NCBI RefSeq assembly: GCF_003173735.1
Contig: NZ_CP029551.1
Location: forward strand, 4,231,001-4,295,000
Origin: Methylobacterium radiodurans
GTDB taxonomy: Bacteria; Pseudomonadota; Alphaproteobacteria; Rhizobiales; Beijerinckiaceae
DNA length: 64,000 nucleotides
Direction of reading: 5' to 3'
In this document: positions 1 through 8,843 of the stretch, piece by piece
Numbering within the stretch: position 1 is the first letter of the stretch
Layout: the number at the start of each line of letters is the position of its first letter
Notes under the pieces: generated by a model
The model's database searches: none
What the model was told of the DNA's origin: nothing
What the model saw: the letters and a program-made list of their open reading frames with translations, nothing else
Made by a program: the position numbers and the translations under genes

Positions 1-863
1 CGGAGCCGTCGCTGCTGCCGCGCTTGATCCCGCCGCGGGGAGGAAGTTTCGTCGAACGGCCTGCCGTTGCCGTCGCACGATCGATCCGCGGCGGATTCGA
101 CCTGACGATCGTCGATGCCGGTACCGGCAACCTCCCGCGATTGGGCGCCCTCCCCTTCGATGCGGTGCTCGTCGGTGCCGGACCCTGCGATATCGAGGAG
201 CGTCGCGCGGCGTCGTTTGCCGGATCGCTGCCCGGACACCTCTCGCGGGTCACGTGGTTGCTCGGGCTGGACCGCGACGGAGGCGAGCCCGAGCTGAGGC
301 GCTTCGAGCACGGCGTGCGTTCGGCGCTCTCCGAGACGGGCACGCTTCGGACCCCGCGCATCCTGCCCGCACTCGCGCCGATCCTGCGTCGCGCCGACAC
401 GGACAGGCTCCTCGCCGGCCGGCCGTCCGCCCGGGTGCTCGGGGCCGGGGTCGCCCTCCTCGCCTCGATCGCCTCGGCGGTCGACGCCGAGCGGGGCGGA
501 ACCCTCGAGGGCCCATGGTCGAGTCTCGCCGAGGCCGTGGGGGGTACGCGCCCATGCGATCGGCGGGACGAGGCCGAGACGCTCCGGGCGCTGGCCGACG
601 ACCTGGAGCGCATCGCGGACGGCGGCGGCCCGACGGCCGAGGACCTCGCGCACGCGCCCGTGCTTGAGCAGTGGGAGAGCGCCGCGCGGATAACCCGGTG
701 CCTCGTCGGCGTCGTGGGCGGTCATCCCAACCTCCCGTCCGGGAAGCAGGTTCGGACGTCGGAGGTCTATGCCACCGACGGACGTTCCTGGGCGCGAACC
801 CTTTCGCGCTTCTACGTGCTTCGTACCCCCCGGCAGGAGCTTCCGTCCGTCAACGTGCACTGA
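1..863 (+). CDS. ParA-like / DUF6634 protein, 5' end outside window
   Basis: The reading frame is open to the left edge, so the N-terminus is missing; the TTG at 24 is only the first possible start inside the window. The N-terminal half reads like the back half of a ParA/MinD-type ATPase (FDLTIVDAG near residue 25, then FDAVLVGAGP), but any P-loop would lie upstream. The last ~90 residues (from about LRALADDLERIAD to WARTLSRFYVLRT) resemble the DUF6634 family of alphaproteobacteria, whose function is unknown. A perfect hairpin follows the stop. The coding frame is clear; the family calls are recognition by eye. Confidence 0.7.
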   Translation, partial: EPSLLPRLIPPRGGSFVERPAVAVARSIRGGFDLTIVDAGTGNLPRLGALPFDAVLVGAGPCDIEERRAASFAGSLPGHLSRVTWLLGLDRDGGEPELRRFEHGVRSALSETGTLRTPRILPALAPILRRADTDRLLAGRPSARVLGAGVALLASIASAVDAERGGTLEGPWSSLAEAVGGTRPCDRRDEAETLRALADDLERIADGGGPTAEDLAHAPVLEQWESAARITRCLVGVVGGHPNLPSGKQVRTSEVYATDGRSWARTLSRFYVLRTPRQELPSVNVH

Positions 864-908
864 CGCGCGTCGCGTCCCGCGCGCCCGGCCCCTCGCGGGG
901 TTCGCCGA

Positions 909-936
909 GGACGGGCGGCGGCGACGCCGCCCGTCC
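909..936. terminator. Perfect 12-bp hairpin between convergent genes
   Basis: Arms 909-920 and 925-936 are exact reverse complements around a GCGA tetraloop. The hairpin lies 46 nt after the stop at 863 and 45 nt past the end of the opposing gene at 981, so it could serve both as a bidirectional terminator. There is no clear U-tract. Confidence 0.6.
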
Positions 937-980
937 GGGTGAGCCGGGCACCCTGATCGTCACGAGGTGGCTTCCGCGGC

Positions 981-1298
981 TCACCAGCCCTCTTCGTCAA
1001 GGTAACCCTGCCGGACGCTCAGGTGTAGGCGCACGCCGTCGGATTGGTCGCGATAGAAGTCCTCGCCCCCTTCCCGCTCGTCGAAGGACATGTCGAGCAG
1101 CTCGGGCCCGGTCGCCGCCTCCTCGTCCGGCCAGGTCTCCTCGTGATCGTGGAACGCGGCGTCGGACAGGTTGCCCTCCGCGGCCGCAAGTCGGCCGGGG
1201 CGGTTCCTGGCCGCCGGCAACCTGCGACGCGCCGTGGCCGGCGGCCTCGGGCGGCGCCGGGGCGCGGCGTCGGACGTATTGGATCTCGCTTGCCTCAT
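981..1298 (-). CDS. Small protein with acidic C-terminal half, unknown function
   Basis: 105 residues if started at the ATG at 1298, which has GAGAGGAGA about 8 nt upstream; a longer frame starts at 1334 without such support. The N-terminal third is Arg/Pro/Ala-rich. The rest is acidic, with EETWPDEEAA, LLDMSFDERE and a C-terminus ending in YLDEEGW. No domain, signal peptide or membrane segment is visible. It runs on the minus strand behind the gene starting at 2117. I do not recognise a family. Confidence 0.5.
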   Translation of the reverse strand: MRQARSNTSDAAPRRRPRPPATARRRLPAARNRPGRLAAAEGNLSDAAFHDHEETWPDEEAATGPELLDMSFDEREGGEDFYRDQSDGVRLHLSVRQGYLDEEGW

Positions 1299-1337
1299 GT
1301 CGCGCGTCTCCTCTCGTCTGGATGGTCCGGCCATGCG

Positions 1338-2117
1338 TCAGGCCCCGAGTTGGCGCCCGATCCGCAACGACCGGTCGACTGCGAACTCGCCCACGCGCTT
1401 CCTGCAGGTTTCAGGCGCGGGGGGCCGGGTCAGCGACCTGCAACGGGGGCGCCGGCGGGCCGCGTCATCCCGGAAACGGCCGCCGCCCGCCCGGGCGCGC
1501 GCCTGAAGGCGTCGTCCGACGACGCGCAGGCACTCCTCGACCTGTACCCATCGGCCGCTCGCGTCCCCGGGGCCGATACCGGAGCACGCCGCGGCTAGGA
1601 CGTCGGTGGTCAGCAGGAGCGAACGGTGCAGCAGGGGCTCGCCCGGCCTTCCCTTCAGCAGGTCCGCTTGGCAAAGGCGGCCAGGCCTCGGCACCCCGAT
1701 CGAGGCGATCATGCCGGAGCCGATCTCGGGACCCGGCCCTTCGATCCGTGACGCGAGGGCATGGATCCGGGAACGCGGATCGGCGTCAGCCTCCGGTGCG
1801 CCGCGGACCGGATCGACGTAGGCGGTCGGCATCGCGATTGCGTCGAGGTCACGGGCCGCGTCCGGGCTGCGGAGCGCCACGAGGACATCGTCATGGCGGT
1901 CGCGCCCGAATATCGCGAGGACGCGTCGGCGCAGGAAGCGCGCCGGTACCCGGACGACCCGCATGCCTCGTGCGGTCGGCCGCGCGGCGACGTCGACGGG
2001 CACGACGCCCGCCTCGACGACGATGGCGGGGCGGCGCCCCGCGAGCGTCAGGCCGTTCGCCACCATGAGCGCCGACCAGAACGATGAGCAGTCCTTGGAG
2101 TGGAACACGATGACCAT
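1338..2117 (-). CDS. Hypothetical protein, weakly ParA/MinD-like without a P-loop
   Basis: 259 residues. The start is supported by GGCGGAGG 9 nt upstream. The beginning (MVIVFHSKD, then ANGLTLAGRRPAIVVEAG) follows the beta-loop-helix-beta pattern of ParA/MinD ATPases, but the expected GKT/GKS P-loop is replaced by HSKDCSSFWS, so ATP binding is doubtful. The C-terminal ~60 residues are Arg-rich and may be read past the true domain. A near-perfect palindrome with a TATAAT sequence lies 26-42 nt upstream. With the partial gene at the left edge, this could be a second relic of a partition-like module; that is inference. Confidence 0.45.
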   Translation of the reverse strand: MVIVFHSKDCSSFWSALMVANGLTLAGRRPAIVVEAGVVPVDVAARPTARGMRVVRVPARFLRRRVLAIFGRDRHDDVLVALRSPDAARDLDAIAMPTAYVDPVRGAPEADADPRSRIHALASRIEGPGPEIGSGMIASIGVPRPGRLCQADLLKGRPGEPLLHRSLLLTTDVLAAACSGIGPGDASGRWVQVEECLRVVGRRLQARARAGGGRFRDDAARRRPRCRSLTRPPAPETCRKRVGEFAVDRSLRIGRQLGA

Positions 2118-3015
2118 CGTATCTGGGCCTCCGCCGTTCGATTTGTATCATTGATATAATATCGCGATCGGTGCGGACCTCCAATCCCCGGAACCATCTT
2201 GCCGGTCCCTTTTCCTCGGATTGGTTTGCGAAACGTGATCGTTCCATATCCGGACCAAGCCGAGGACTGTATGGCGTTAGGTTATCTTCGCGGCTCGTGC
2301 ATAGTATTCATCTCTAGACTTAGGTTCATCTCGTGCCCGGCGCGAAAGTCTCGCGGTGCCGCCGATCGAAGCTCTGCGGCAGAGGCAGTCCTGTGCGTCT
2401 ACAGTGGCCGGGGTGGATCATGGGAGACGCCAACGACATCGCCGCCGGTCGCCCGTGGTCCGACGAAGTCCTGACCGTTCCTGCGCGCGTCGTGCGCGAG
2501 AGTTGCGATGGCCGACACGGGTCCATCGAGATCGCGCGGGATTTTCCGGGCATAGCGTGCAGCGCTTGGCTGATCCTGCGCCCTCAGCGCGCTTCGCGCC
2601 GGCGGCTTGGGTCCCTCGGGACGGAAGCGTGGACCGGCGGAGGGGAGATGCAGAGCAGAGTGAAGCCCCGATCACTGCGCGCAAGCACTTCGTCGCGGGT
2701 GTGCCGTGCCTTGGGGTGACGCGCCGTCCGGGGCACCCGGCGAAAGGCAGGGACGCCCGTCACCGAAGCCTGCGATGCGGGGGCAACCTCTCATCTTCGA
2801 CGTCGAGGGAAGTTCGATCCTGGCGATGCTTCGTACTTCGGGCAGGGCGAGCCCGCTCGATCATCGGCGTTCGCGTGGCTCGACCACCGCCCGCCCTGAC
2901 GCTCGGTGAACTCGGCTGAATCCAAGCGCTGGCCGTCGGCGGCGTCAGCGCGGGGTCGGCACCGTTTGGCACCGGTCCCGCGGGGGCCTGAAATAATCGC
3001 GCTTCGGGAGAGGTC
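2118..3015. other. About 0.9 kb without a confident gene
   Basis: Apart from the palindrome at 2143 nothing is secure. A weak plus-strand frame, 2420-2719, begins MGDANDIAAG after a GGGGTGG sequence, but its second half has Arg/Ser-rich composition typical of chance frames. Confidence 0.4.
2143..2159. promoter_or_regulatory. Palindromic operator-like site upstream of the 2117 gene
   Basis: TTGTATCA-T-TGATATAA, 8-bp arms with one mismatch. It overlaps the AT-rich segment that would be the promoter of the minus-strand gene starting at 2117. TATAAT at 2155-2160 reads on the plus strand, with no good -35. A repressor site is inferred. Confidence 0.4.
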
Positions 3016-3043
3016 GGTCCGCCCCGAACGAACGGGGCGGACC
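3016..3043 (-). terminator. GC-rich hairpin after the chemoreceptor gene
   Basis: Perfect 11-bp stem (GGTCCGCCCCG at 3016-3026 pairing with 3033-3043) and a 6-nt loop, 9 nt beyond the stop of the chemoreceptor gene. No U-run follows on the minus strand. Confidence 0.55.
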
Positions 3044-3052
3044 GCGATCCGG

Positions 3053-4744
3053 TCAAGCCGCCTTCACGCCGGCCAGGAAGTGGGAGACCTCCCGCGTCAG
3101 GCCCTCGGAGTGCCCAGCCAGCTCCTGGGCCGCGCTCAGCACCTGCGAGGCGGCCGCGCTCGTCTGGCCGGCGCCCGTCTGCACCGCGCCGATGTTCCGG
3201 GTCACCTGTTCGGTACCTTGTGCGGCCTGCTGCACGTTGCGAGTGATCTCCTGGGTCGCCGCACCCTGCTCCTCCATGGCCGCCGCGATGCTCGCGGCGT
3301 AGGCCGACATCTCGCCGATCACCCGGCCGATCTGCTGGATGTCCGCCACGGCCTCCCGGGTGGCGGCCTGGATCTCCGCGATGCGCTCGCCGATCTCGCC
3401 GGTGGCGCGGCCGGTCTGGCCTGCCAGCTCCTTCACCTCGGCGGCCACCACCGCGAAGCCGCGGCCGGCCTCGCCCGCGCGCGCCGCCTCGATGGTGGCG
3501 TTCAGCGCCAGCAGGTTGGTCTGGCTCGCTATGTCCGAGATCAGCGACACGGCCGTGCTGATGCGCTCGGCGGAGCCTGCGAGCCTCTGCACCGTCGCGT
3601 CCGTCCGATGCGCCGTCTCCACCGCACGATCCGCGATCCGGGCCGACTGGCTGACCTGCTGCACGATCTCGGCGACGGAAGCCGACATCTCCTCGCTGGC
3701 CGCAGCAACCGTCTGCACGTTGGCCGAAGTCTGCTGCGCGGCGCCCGCCACCGACACGCTCTGCTGCGTCGTCTCGTCGGCCGTGGCGGTCATGGAGCGG
3801 GCGGTCGCCTCCATTTCCGTGGCGGCGCCAGCGAGCCCCTGCGTCAGCACCGAGACGCTGCCCTCGAAGGCCTTGGTCAGCTCGTCGAGCAGGTTGGCAC
3901 GACGCATCTTGGCCTGGTTCTCGGCCTCCCGGGCCGCGTCCATGTCGCGAGAGCGGATGGCATTGTCCTTGAACACCTGGAGCGAGCGGGCCAGCGAACC
4001 GATCTCGTCGAGCCGCTCGGTCCCGGTCACGGGGACGTCGAGATCGCCCGCCGCGAGACGGCCCATGGCGGCCGTCATGCCGTTCAGGGGCCGGGTGACG
4101 CCCAGGACCGAGATGGCCGCGAGAAGGCCCGTAGCCGCGATCAAGCCGGCCGCCGCGATCGCCGTGAGCGTCGCCGTGGCCGATGCCGCCACCTCGGACG
4201 CGCGCTCCTGCGCGGCCTTCAACTCGCGCAGGTTCGCCGCCACACGCGTGTTGATCTCGGCGTTCAGCCTCACACGAGCCTCGCGGCTCGTGCCGCCCGA
4301 GATCCTGGCGGCCGTGTCCTTGTCGCCCTTCATGCCGTAGGCGATGCCCTTCTCGACCGACGCGATGTATTCGGCCAGAAGGCGTTTGATCCCTTCGTTC
4401 ACGACCCGGCGCTCCGGAGTGCCGGAGAGGGCGATCAGCTCGTCGGCGGTGGCGAGCGCCCTCCCCTGGTCCTCCTTCAGCTGCCCGCTCTGCTTGGCCA
4501 GGACGGCGGGATCCGCTTCGATGACGATGTTCTTGTCCCGGATCGTGATCTCGTTCACGGCGAAGGCGAGCTGCTGTATCTTCACGACGCGCGCCACGTT
4601 GAAGTCCACGATGTCGCGCGTATTCTGATCCAGCGAATCGAGATTGGCCCGGGCCAGCAGGATCATCGCGACGGAGACCGCGATCAGGAGGGCTACCGGG
4701 AGCGCCAGCTTGACCGGTAGCCGAAGGTTGTTGAAGAGATTCAT
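3053..4744 (-). CDS. Methyl-accepting chemotaxis protein
   Basis: 563 residues from the ATG at 4744; a TTG at 4774 would add ten residues. It is an inner-membrane chemoreceptor that would signal to CheA/CheW. Visible parts: short cytoplasmic N-terminus, TM1 about 11-30, a periplasmic four-helix-type sensor about 31-190, TM2 about 192-216, HAMP about 217-270, then a long signalling coiled coil. The conserved hairpin tip is at about 402-441 ([20 protein letters not shown], then [14 protein letters not shown]). There is no C-terminal CheR-docking pentapeptide. The ligand is unknown. It stands alone, with no che genes in the window. Confidence 0.95.
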   Translation of the reverse strand: MNLFNNLRLPVKLALPVALLIAVSVAMILLARANLDSLDQNTRDIVDFNVARVVKIQQLAFAVNEITIRDKNIVIEADPAVLAKQSGQLKEDQGRALATADELIALSGTPERRVVNEGIKRLLAEYIASVEKGIAYGMKGDKDTAARISGGTSREARVRLNAEINTRVAANLRELKAAQERASEVAASATATLTAIAAAGLIAATGLLAAISVLGVTRPLNGMTAAMGRLAAGDLDVPVTGTERLDEIGSLARSLQVFKDNAIRSRDMDAAREAENQAKMRRANLLDELTKAFEGSVSVLTQGLAGAATEMEATARSMTATADETTQQSVSVAGAAQQTSANVQTVAAASEEMSASVAEIVQQVSQSARIADRAVETAHRTDATVQRLAGSAERISTAVSLISDIASQTNLLALNATIEAARAGEAGRGFAVVAAEVKELAGQTGRATGEIGERIAEIQAATREAVADIQQIGRVIGEMSAYAASIAAAMEEQGAATQEITRNVQQAAQGTEQVTRNIGAVQTGAGQTSAAASQVLSAAQELAGHSEGLTREVSHFLAGVKAA

Positions 4745-4774
4745 CGGGCTCGTCGCACGGGACCAAGTCTGCAA

Positions 4775-5621
4775 GCCCGAGGGCCGTCCCGGAACCGCTG
4801 GGCGCTCCCTATCTCGATACTTAGCCTTACCGCGGCATTAAGACGCGCCGAGCTGCAGGCCTGCCATGCAGCGAGGACGTAGCCGCGCCTATGATGCGGT
4901 GATGACCCACGCGTCTTTCGGCAAAACGACATGGACCCATGTCTGCCTGAGCGTCTTTCGACATCATCGAGGGCACCACCCACCCCTAGCGATGCTTCCA
5001 GCCGACATGGCAGGCGTGTGCTCGCCGGGCGACCTCCGTTCCGCGGCTCCCATCCATTTCGCGATCGGCCCTGGTCGAGTCGTTGCCCGGGAATTAGCGG
5101 TCGAGTCTTGAAGCCTCTCGCTCCTACCGTAACGAACGCCCGTCGCCGTTCGACGTTGCGCATTTGGACGACGTCGAATTTCCGGTCGGAAGACAGCGGA
5201 GCGGTCGCCCCGTCGCGCCTGTCTTGGGGCATGTCGACCGCTCGGTGGCGGTCATCTTCAACGTCGTCAGGAAGTGCGATCCAGTGCTCGGCAAGGCGCG
5301 ACCGGGTCCGAGATCATCAAGCGCGACCAGTCGACCGCCTCGGATGTGCCGTCGTCGACCGTGCCGACGGTTTTGCTGGGCGAATTCAGCCGGTGGCACG
5401 GCACCCGCGAGGCTGGGTGCGCTCAGATCGAGTGCATCGGAAACCGGTGCGATAAGGCAAAGGGGATCGTCCGCGGCAACGTGGTCGTCCAGGCGTCCGA
5501 GAGAGCACGCGTCACGCCGACGGCCCACCCTTGGAGGGCAACCGCGGGCCGTGAGGGAGCATCCAGGTACCAACCTCTTCCCCCGCGCCGAACGTGGCCC
5601 GAACCTCAAGCGAGCGCGGGC
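4775..5621. other. About 0.85 kb without a recognisable gene
   Basis: Several frames cross this stretch on both strands but none has a convincing start, domain or steady codon bias. It lies between the chemoreceptor promoter side and the 3' end of the XRE regulator gene. Confidence 0.5.
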
Positions 5622-6134
5622 TTATCCCGCGTGCCCGTCCCCGAGGTTTCCGACCGGCTTGGCGCGTGGGGCATGCGCCGGCGCCTTCCTCGGAGAGCGC
5701 GATCGCCCCTGCTCGTCATCGCGGCTCGCCGAAGCCACGACGCCGACGAAGCCGGGTCCGGTGACGAGGCGCGCGCCCTGTTCACGCAGGGTGGCGGCTA
5801 TCCGTTCGATCAGCGGGGGGCGCAGGACCGCGAACCCGTTCTCGTAGTCGTTGATGCTCTTCTTCGAGACGCGCGAGAGGAGGTGAAGCTCCTGCTGCGA
5901 CAGGCCGATCAGGTTTCGAGCGGCTTGGCACAGGTATCCCGGCACCGCCTTTTCCGAAGGCCACTCGCCGAACGTGGAAGGGTCCAGTGCCGTGACCGGG
6001 GTCCGAGTGGCATGGAACAGCTTCATGACGGTCGTGTAGTTCCATCCTGCCTCGGGCGAAGCGGGCAACCCGGCTCCCGCCGACGCACCCTCCTCGCCCG
6101 TGGCGGATGCCAGCCGACGTTTGGACACTGCCAT
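5622..6134 (-). CDS. XRE-family helix-turn-helix regulator
   Basis: 170 residues; the start is set by AAAGG 7 nt before the ATG. A helix-turn-helix sits at about residues 68-120: CQAARNLIGLSQQELHLLS, then SKKSINDYENGF as recognition helix and turn, followed by IERIAATLREQGARL. The ~45-residue N-terminus and the basic C-terminal tail (from DDEQGRSRSPRK) look disordered. It is probably a DNA-binding repressor of unknown target. It lies alone between two long gene-free stretches, so no operon partner helps assign its role. Confidence 0.75.
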   Translation of the reverse strand: MAVSKRRLASATGEEGASAGAGLPASPEAGWNYTTVMKLFHATRTPVTALDPSTFGEWPSEKAVPGYLCQAARNLIGLSQQELHLLSRVSKKSINDYENGFAVLRPPLIERIAATLREQGARLVTGPGFVGVVASASRDDEQGRSRSPRKAPAHAPRAKPVGNLGDGHAG

Positions 6135-6451
6135 GACCTTTGTCTTCTTCGGCGTCCCTACCGGTCCGGCTCCGCCAGACGCCCCCGGACCCTTCCGAAT
6201 CCCCTAACGGCTCGCGAAGTTGCCGGATGCGCCGCGCGTTGTCGAGCATCATTGCCGCCCGGCAATCCCGTCCCGGGTTGCTCCGTCGCGCGCCGTCCGG
6301 CTCGCGACCGCGTCGGCGGCAGCTGCGGTCCCGGGGTCCGGCACGATCTCCGAGGCCGGGCGAACGGTGCTCGATGCCGTCCGTGTGCACGGGTCTGCAT
6401 CGGCGTCGGAACGCCGTCCGCTCCTCCGGTCGCCGTTTGGGACCGGGCCGT

Positions 6452-6880
6452 TCAGCCCAGCGCCGGGACGACGGACCGGTGACGGGGTGGCTCGCCTTCC
6501 GTCCGATATTCGGCCGGGATGTCCCGCAACGAGAGCATCCCGACGGGCTCCCCGTCCGAAAGGACCGGCAGGTGCCGAAAGCGACCGTGCATCATGGCCC
6601 GAAGCGCCGCCGGGATCGGTTCGTGCGCCGGGACCGTCCGGGGTCGGGGGGTCATCACCTCGCGCACGAGGGTTAGCATGGGGTCGCGATGACCGGCGAT
6701 CACCCGGACGGCGATGTCCCGCTCGCTGAGGATGCCGACGAGCTTGCCGTCGTCGAGGACGGCCAGCGCGCCGACGCCATGCTCGCGCATGCGATGGCAG
6801 GCTGCCGCCACCGTGAAGCTGGCGCCGATGCTGCGCAGCGTTCGACCCGCGAGGAGGTCCGATACGGTCCGCGCTGTCAT
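6452..6880 (-). CDS. CBS-domain pair protein
   Basis: 142 residues from the ATG at 6880, with GGAGG 8 nt upstream; the frame is open farther upstream but unsupported. Two CBS motifs fill the protein: residues ~1-60 (SDLLAGR, then VGALAVLDDGKLVGILSERD) and ~65-130 (VMTPRPRTVPAHEPIP, then FRHLPVLSDGEPVGMLSLRD). Such stand-alone CBS pairs bind adenine nucleotides and act as energy or redox sensors. A perfect FNR/FixK box lies 168 nt upstream, suggesting induction at low oxygen with a leader of about 130 nt. The partner protein is unknown. Confidence 0.9.
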   Translation of the reverse strand: MTARTVSDLLAGRTLRSIGASFTVAAACHRMREHGVGALAVLDDGKLVGILSERDIAVRVIAGHRDPMLTLVREVMTPRPRTVPAHEPIPAALRAMMHGRFRHLPVLSDGEPVGMLSLRDIPAEYRTEGEPPRHRSVVPALG

Positions 6881-7047
6881 GCCTTGCCTCCGCTGAAGGT
6901 TCGTGAACGACCGACGGGCCCGGCCGACCGAGCGGGACGGGTACCCCTGCCGAGACCTACTCCGGCCGTCATCCCGAACGCGGTACGCCGCGGCGCGAGC
7001 CGTGACCGGTCGGGCACGTGTCCGTACCTCGTTGCACACGGCCGGCA

Positions 7048-7061
7048 TTGATCCGGATCAA
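7048..7061 (-). promoter_or_regulatory. Perfect FNR/FixK box upstream of the CBS-domain gene
   Basis: TTGATCCGGATCAA is an exact palindrome matching the FNR/FixK consensus TTGAT-N4-ATCAA. The nearest gene it could serve is the CBS-domain gene starting at 6880; no gene begins on the plus strand for more than 600 nt. Assignment to that gene is inference. Confidence 0.65.
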
Positions 7062-7702
7062 CGCGCGGGGCGCAGACGGGACCGTCGATCCGAATCTGCC
7101 GCGACCGAGCGCCGGGGGCGGCGTTGCACGGACGCGGGAATCGCGGATGCCGGCCAGGCCGCCGATCTCGGCGGGCGCTCCGGCCCTCTTGTCCCATGAT
7201 CGAGCCCGCCATCGCTAGCGCCTGACCGCGGAACGGGAAAAGGCGACGTCAGGGACATCCGCTTAGCCCAGCCACGGGATCGCTGCGCCTCGGGGGGCAT
7301 GCCCGGCGCGGGCCATGAAGGGAATCGTCCGCGTCGCGAGGCTTGAACTTCCGTGACGCAGAGGGTGCCTGGCCTCGCCGTCAGCTGATCGAGCCGTCCG
7401 AAGATGATCAGGGCCGAGGTCGAACACTTGAACGAGCGGTGCGGGGCGGACCGGAGACCTCGAACCGGCCCGGATCGGCGCCGCGCTCCCCGGGTGCGCG
7501 GGCGACGCGGCCGCGCCGGGACGCTTCGGAATGCCGTCGTCTTGGCGCCCCATCGGCCCGGGGAAGCCTACGTCCGACCGGCTCGCGAACCCTCCGGCGC
7601 GGCCTCGGCTCCGCCCCTTTCGGCCGGCCCCGGCGGCGGGACGGCGATCCCCGTGGCAAGCGGCGCACAGCAACGTCCTCCCGGACGTGCCAAGCTGCGC
7701 GC
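7062..7702. other. About 0.64 kb without a recognisable gene
   Basis: Frames exist on both strands, but their Arg/Pro/Gly-rich translations look like shadows of GC-rich DNA. No repeat or element was seen besides the FNR-type box at its edge. Confidence 0.4.
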
Positions 7703-7957
7703 ATGCAGACCGGTTCACCCTTCATGTGCGAAGCCAGGATCCATGGGGAGTGGTGCGGGATAACCCTCATGGAGGCGTTGAGCGTCCATCGGTCCGCGGC
7801 GAAACGGTGCCTAGCTTGCCATGGGGCCGTCAACGTCCACGGCGGCTATGGCGGACAGACGCCCGCTACCGTGCATCGCAAGGCGCATGACGGGTGTCCC
7901 CGCTCGCCGCGAACCTTCCGCGGGACGGTCTCGCCCCATCCGAACGCCCTGCCCTGA
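7703..7957 (+). CDS. Small Cys/His-containing protein, unknown function
   Basis: 84 residues from the ATG at 7703 (a second ATG at 7724 gives 77). The segment CEARIHGEWCGITLMEAL, then KRCLACHGAVNVH and AHDGCPRS, fits a family of short alphaproteobacterial proteins with a single CxxCH and a trailing His...Cys. That arrangement could be a small zinc knuckle (C-x2-C-H...H-x3-C), though no metal site is proven. Upstream sequence gives no good Shine-Dalgarno for either start. Function unknown. Confidence 0.55.
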   Translation: MQTGSPFMCEARIHGEWCGITLMEALSVHRSAAKRCLACHGAVNVHGGYGGQTPATVHRKAHDGCPRSPRTFRGTVSPHPNALP

Positions 7958-8123
7958 TCCGCGACGCGACTGTCGCGCTACCGGTCCGGTCGATCAACCC
8001 TGCTCCGGCATGGCATGACCCGCGTCCCCATTCGGCCGCCGGACGCGGGCACGGACCGACTCCTCAAGGTGCTTACGACGCTGACCATGTCGCGCCGGAC
8101 GGAGCGGTCGCAGGGGCACGCGG

Positions 8124-8152
8124 TTGCGGCGTTATTTTACCTCTGGTATAAT
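8124..8152 (+). promoter_or_regulatory. Sigma70-type promoter of the AAA-protease cluster
   Basis: TTGCGG (8124-8129), a 17-nt spacer and a consensus TATAAT (8147-8152). Predicted start of transcription is near 8159, giving a leader of about 135 nt before the ATG at 8293. It is the best consensus promoter I found in the window. Confidence 0.55.
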
Positions 8153-8155
8153 AAC
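8131..8155. promoter_or_regulatory. Palindromic operator overlapping the -10 element
   Basis: Two 11-bp arms, GTTATTTTACC (8131-8141) and GGTATAATAAC (8145-8155), pair with one mismatch around TCT. The right arm contains the whole -10 box, so a protein bound here would block RNA polymerase. No regulator gene lies adjacent. Confidence 0.55.
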
Positions 8156-8292
8156 CGGCGTTCCGACATCGTGTGGCGAATGAGAGCGCCGGCCGCTCGC
8201 GGGCTCCGGGCCGGGGACGGTCCGCGACCTGCGAACGCCCGCGGGGGAAGCCAGCGGGTCGCGCACGCCCCTCGCCGGAAGGACGGTAACTC

Positions 8293-8796
8293 ATGTCTCG
8301 AACGCGTACCAGGACGGAGGATCGCGATGGGCAACGTCGCATGGTCGGACCGGGGCAAGCGCCGGGGATGCACGGATTGAGACCTGGACGGCATCGGGGG
8401 CCCCTGTCCGTCTGGCGCAGGAGGGATCCGGCAAGCCTCACGGGCAACGACCTGTCGGGCCTCGTGACGCTGGTCGGATCCACGGCGATGTGGGGCGAGC
8501 CCCGTTGGGCAGCCGCCAGGCGCGGGGATCCCGCGGCCGCCGCCGCCGTGGCGCTGGATCATGTCCGTCGTTGCGGTGCCGATTCGACCGCGTCCGACCT
8601 CGTCATGTGCAATCTCGTCCTGCTCGCCGCGGCCGGTGACGCGACCGCTCCCGTCGTGATCGCCCATGCCCTCGCGGCCCTCGCGCGACGACGCCCCGGG
8701 GACGCCGCGCTGCCCGCTCTCGCCGCGGGATGGGTCCGTCGCCCTCCTGCCGGACGGGGCGGCCACGCCCGGCGTCCCCGGCGGCCCCGGGGCTAG
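8293..8796 (+). CDS. Hypothetical protein, first gene of the protease-exonuclease cluster
   Basis: 167 residues; GGAAGGACGG precedes the ATG. The first ~40 residues are basic. Residues ~46-140 look like a folded helical domain (NDLSGLVTLVGSTAMWG, AAAVALDHVRRCG, VIAHALAALARR). The tail is Arg/Gly-rich and may be disordered. No signal peptide or catalytic motif is seen. It is 47 nt upstream of the AAA+ protease gene on the same strand and behind the only clear promoter, so cotranscription is likely. I do not recognise a family. Confidence 0.5.
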   Translation: MSRTRTRTEDRDGQRRMVGPGQAPGMHGLRPGRHRGPLSVWRRRDPASLTGNDLSGLVTLVGSTAMWGEPRWAAARRGDPAAAAAVALDHVRRCGADSTASDLVMCNLVLLAAAGDATAPVVIAHALAALARRRPGDAALPALAAGWVRRPPAGRGGHARRPRRPRG

Positions 8797-8843
8797 GCGC
8801 GCGCCGGACACGATGACCGAACATTCGCAAGCACGGAGGTCAC

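Noticed and set aside
2420..2719. Plus-strand frame starting MGDANDIAAG
   Set aside because: Although a GGGGTGG sequence precedes it, the second half looks like random GC-rich translation; mentioned only as a weak possibility.
2760..4766. Long minus-strand frame of 668 residues
   Set aside because: It overlaps the chemoreceptor gene in another frame; its Arg/Gly/Pro-rich text is a GC-driven shadow.
7263..7718. 151-residue minus-strand frame
   Set aside because: Arg/Gly/Ser-rich shadow opposite the small Cys/His gene with no start signal.
8377..8400. Third copy of the ~70-bp dispersed repeat
   Set aside because: Only the GATTGAGACCTGG part matches; the rest of the repeat is absent, so chance is likely.
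8540..8560. Another FNR-like site (TGGCGCTGGATCAT)
   Set aside because: Both ends deviate and it lies within the 8293 coding frame.
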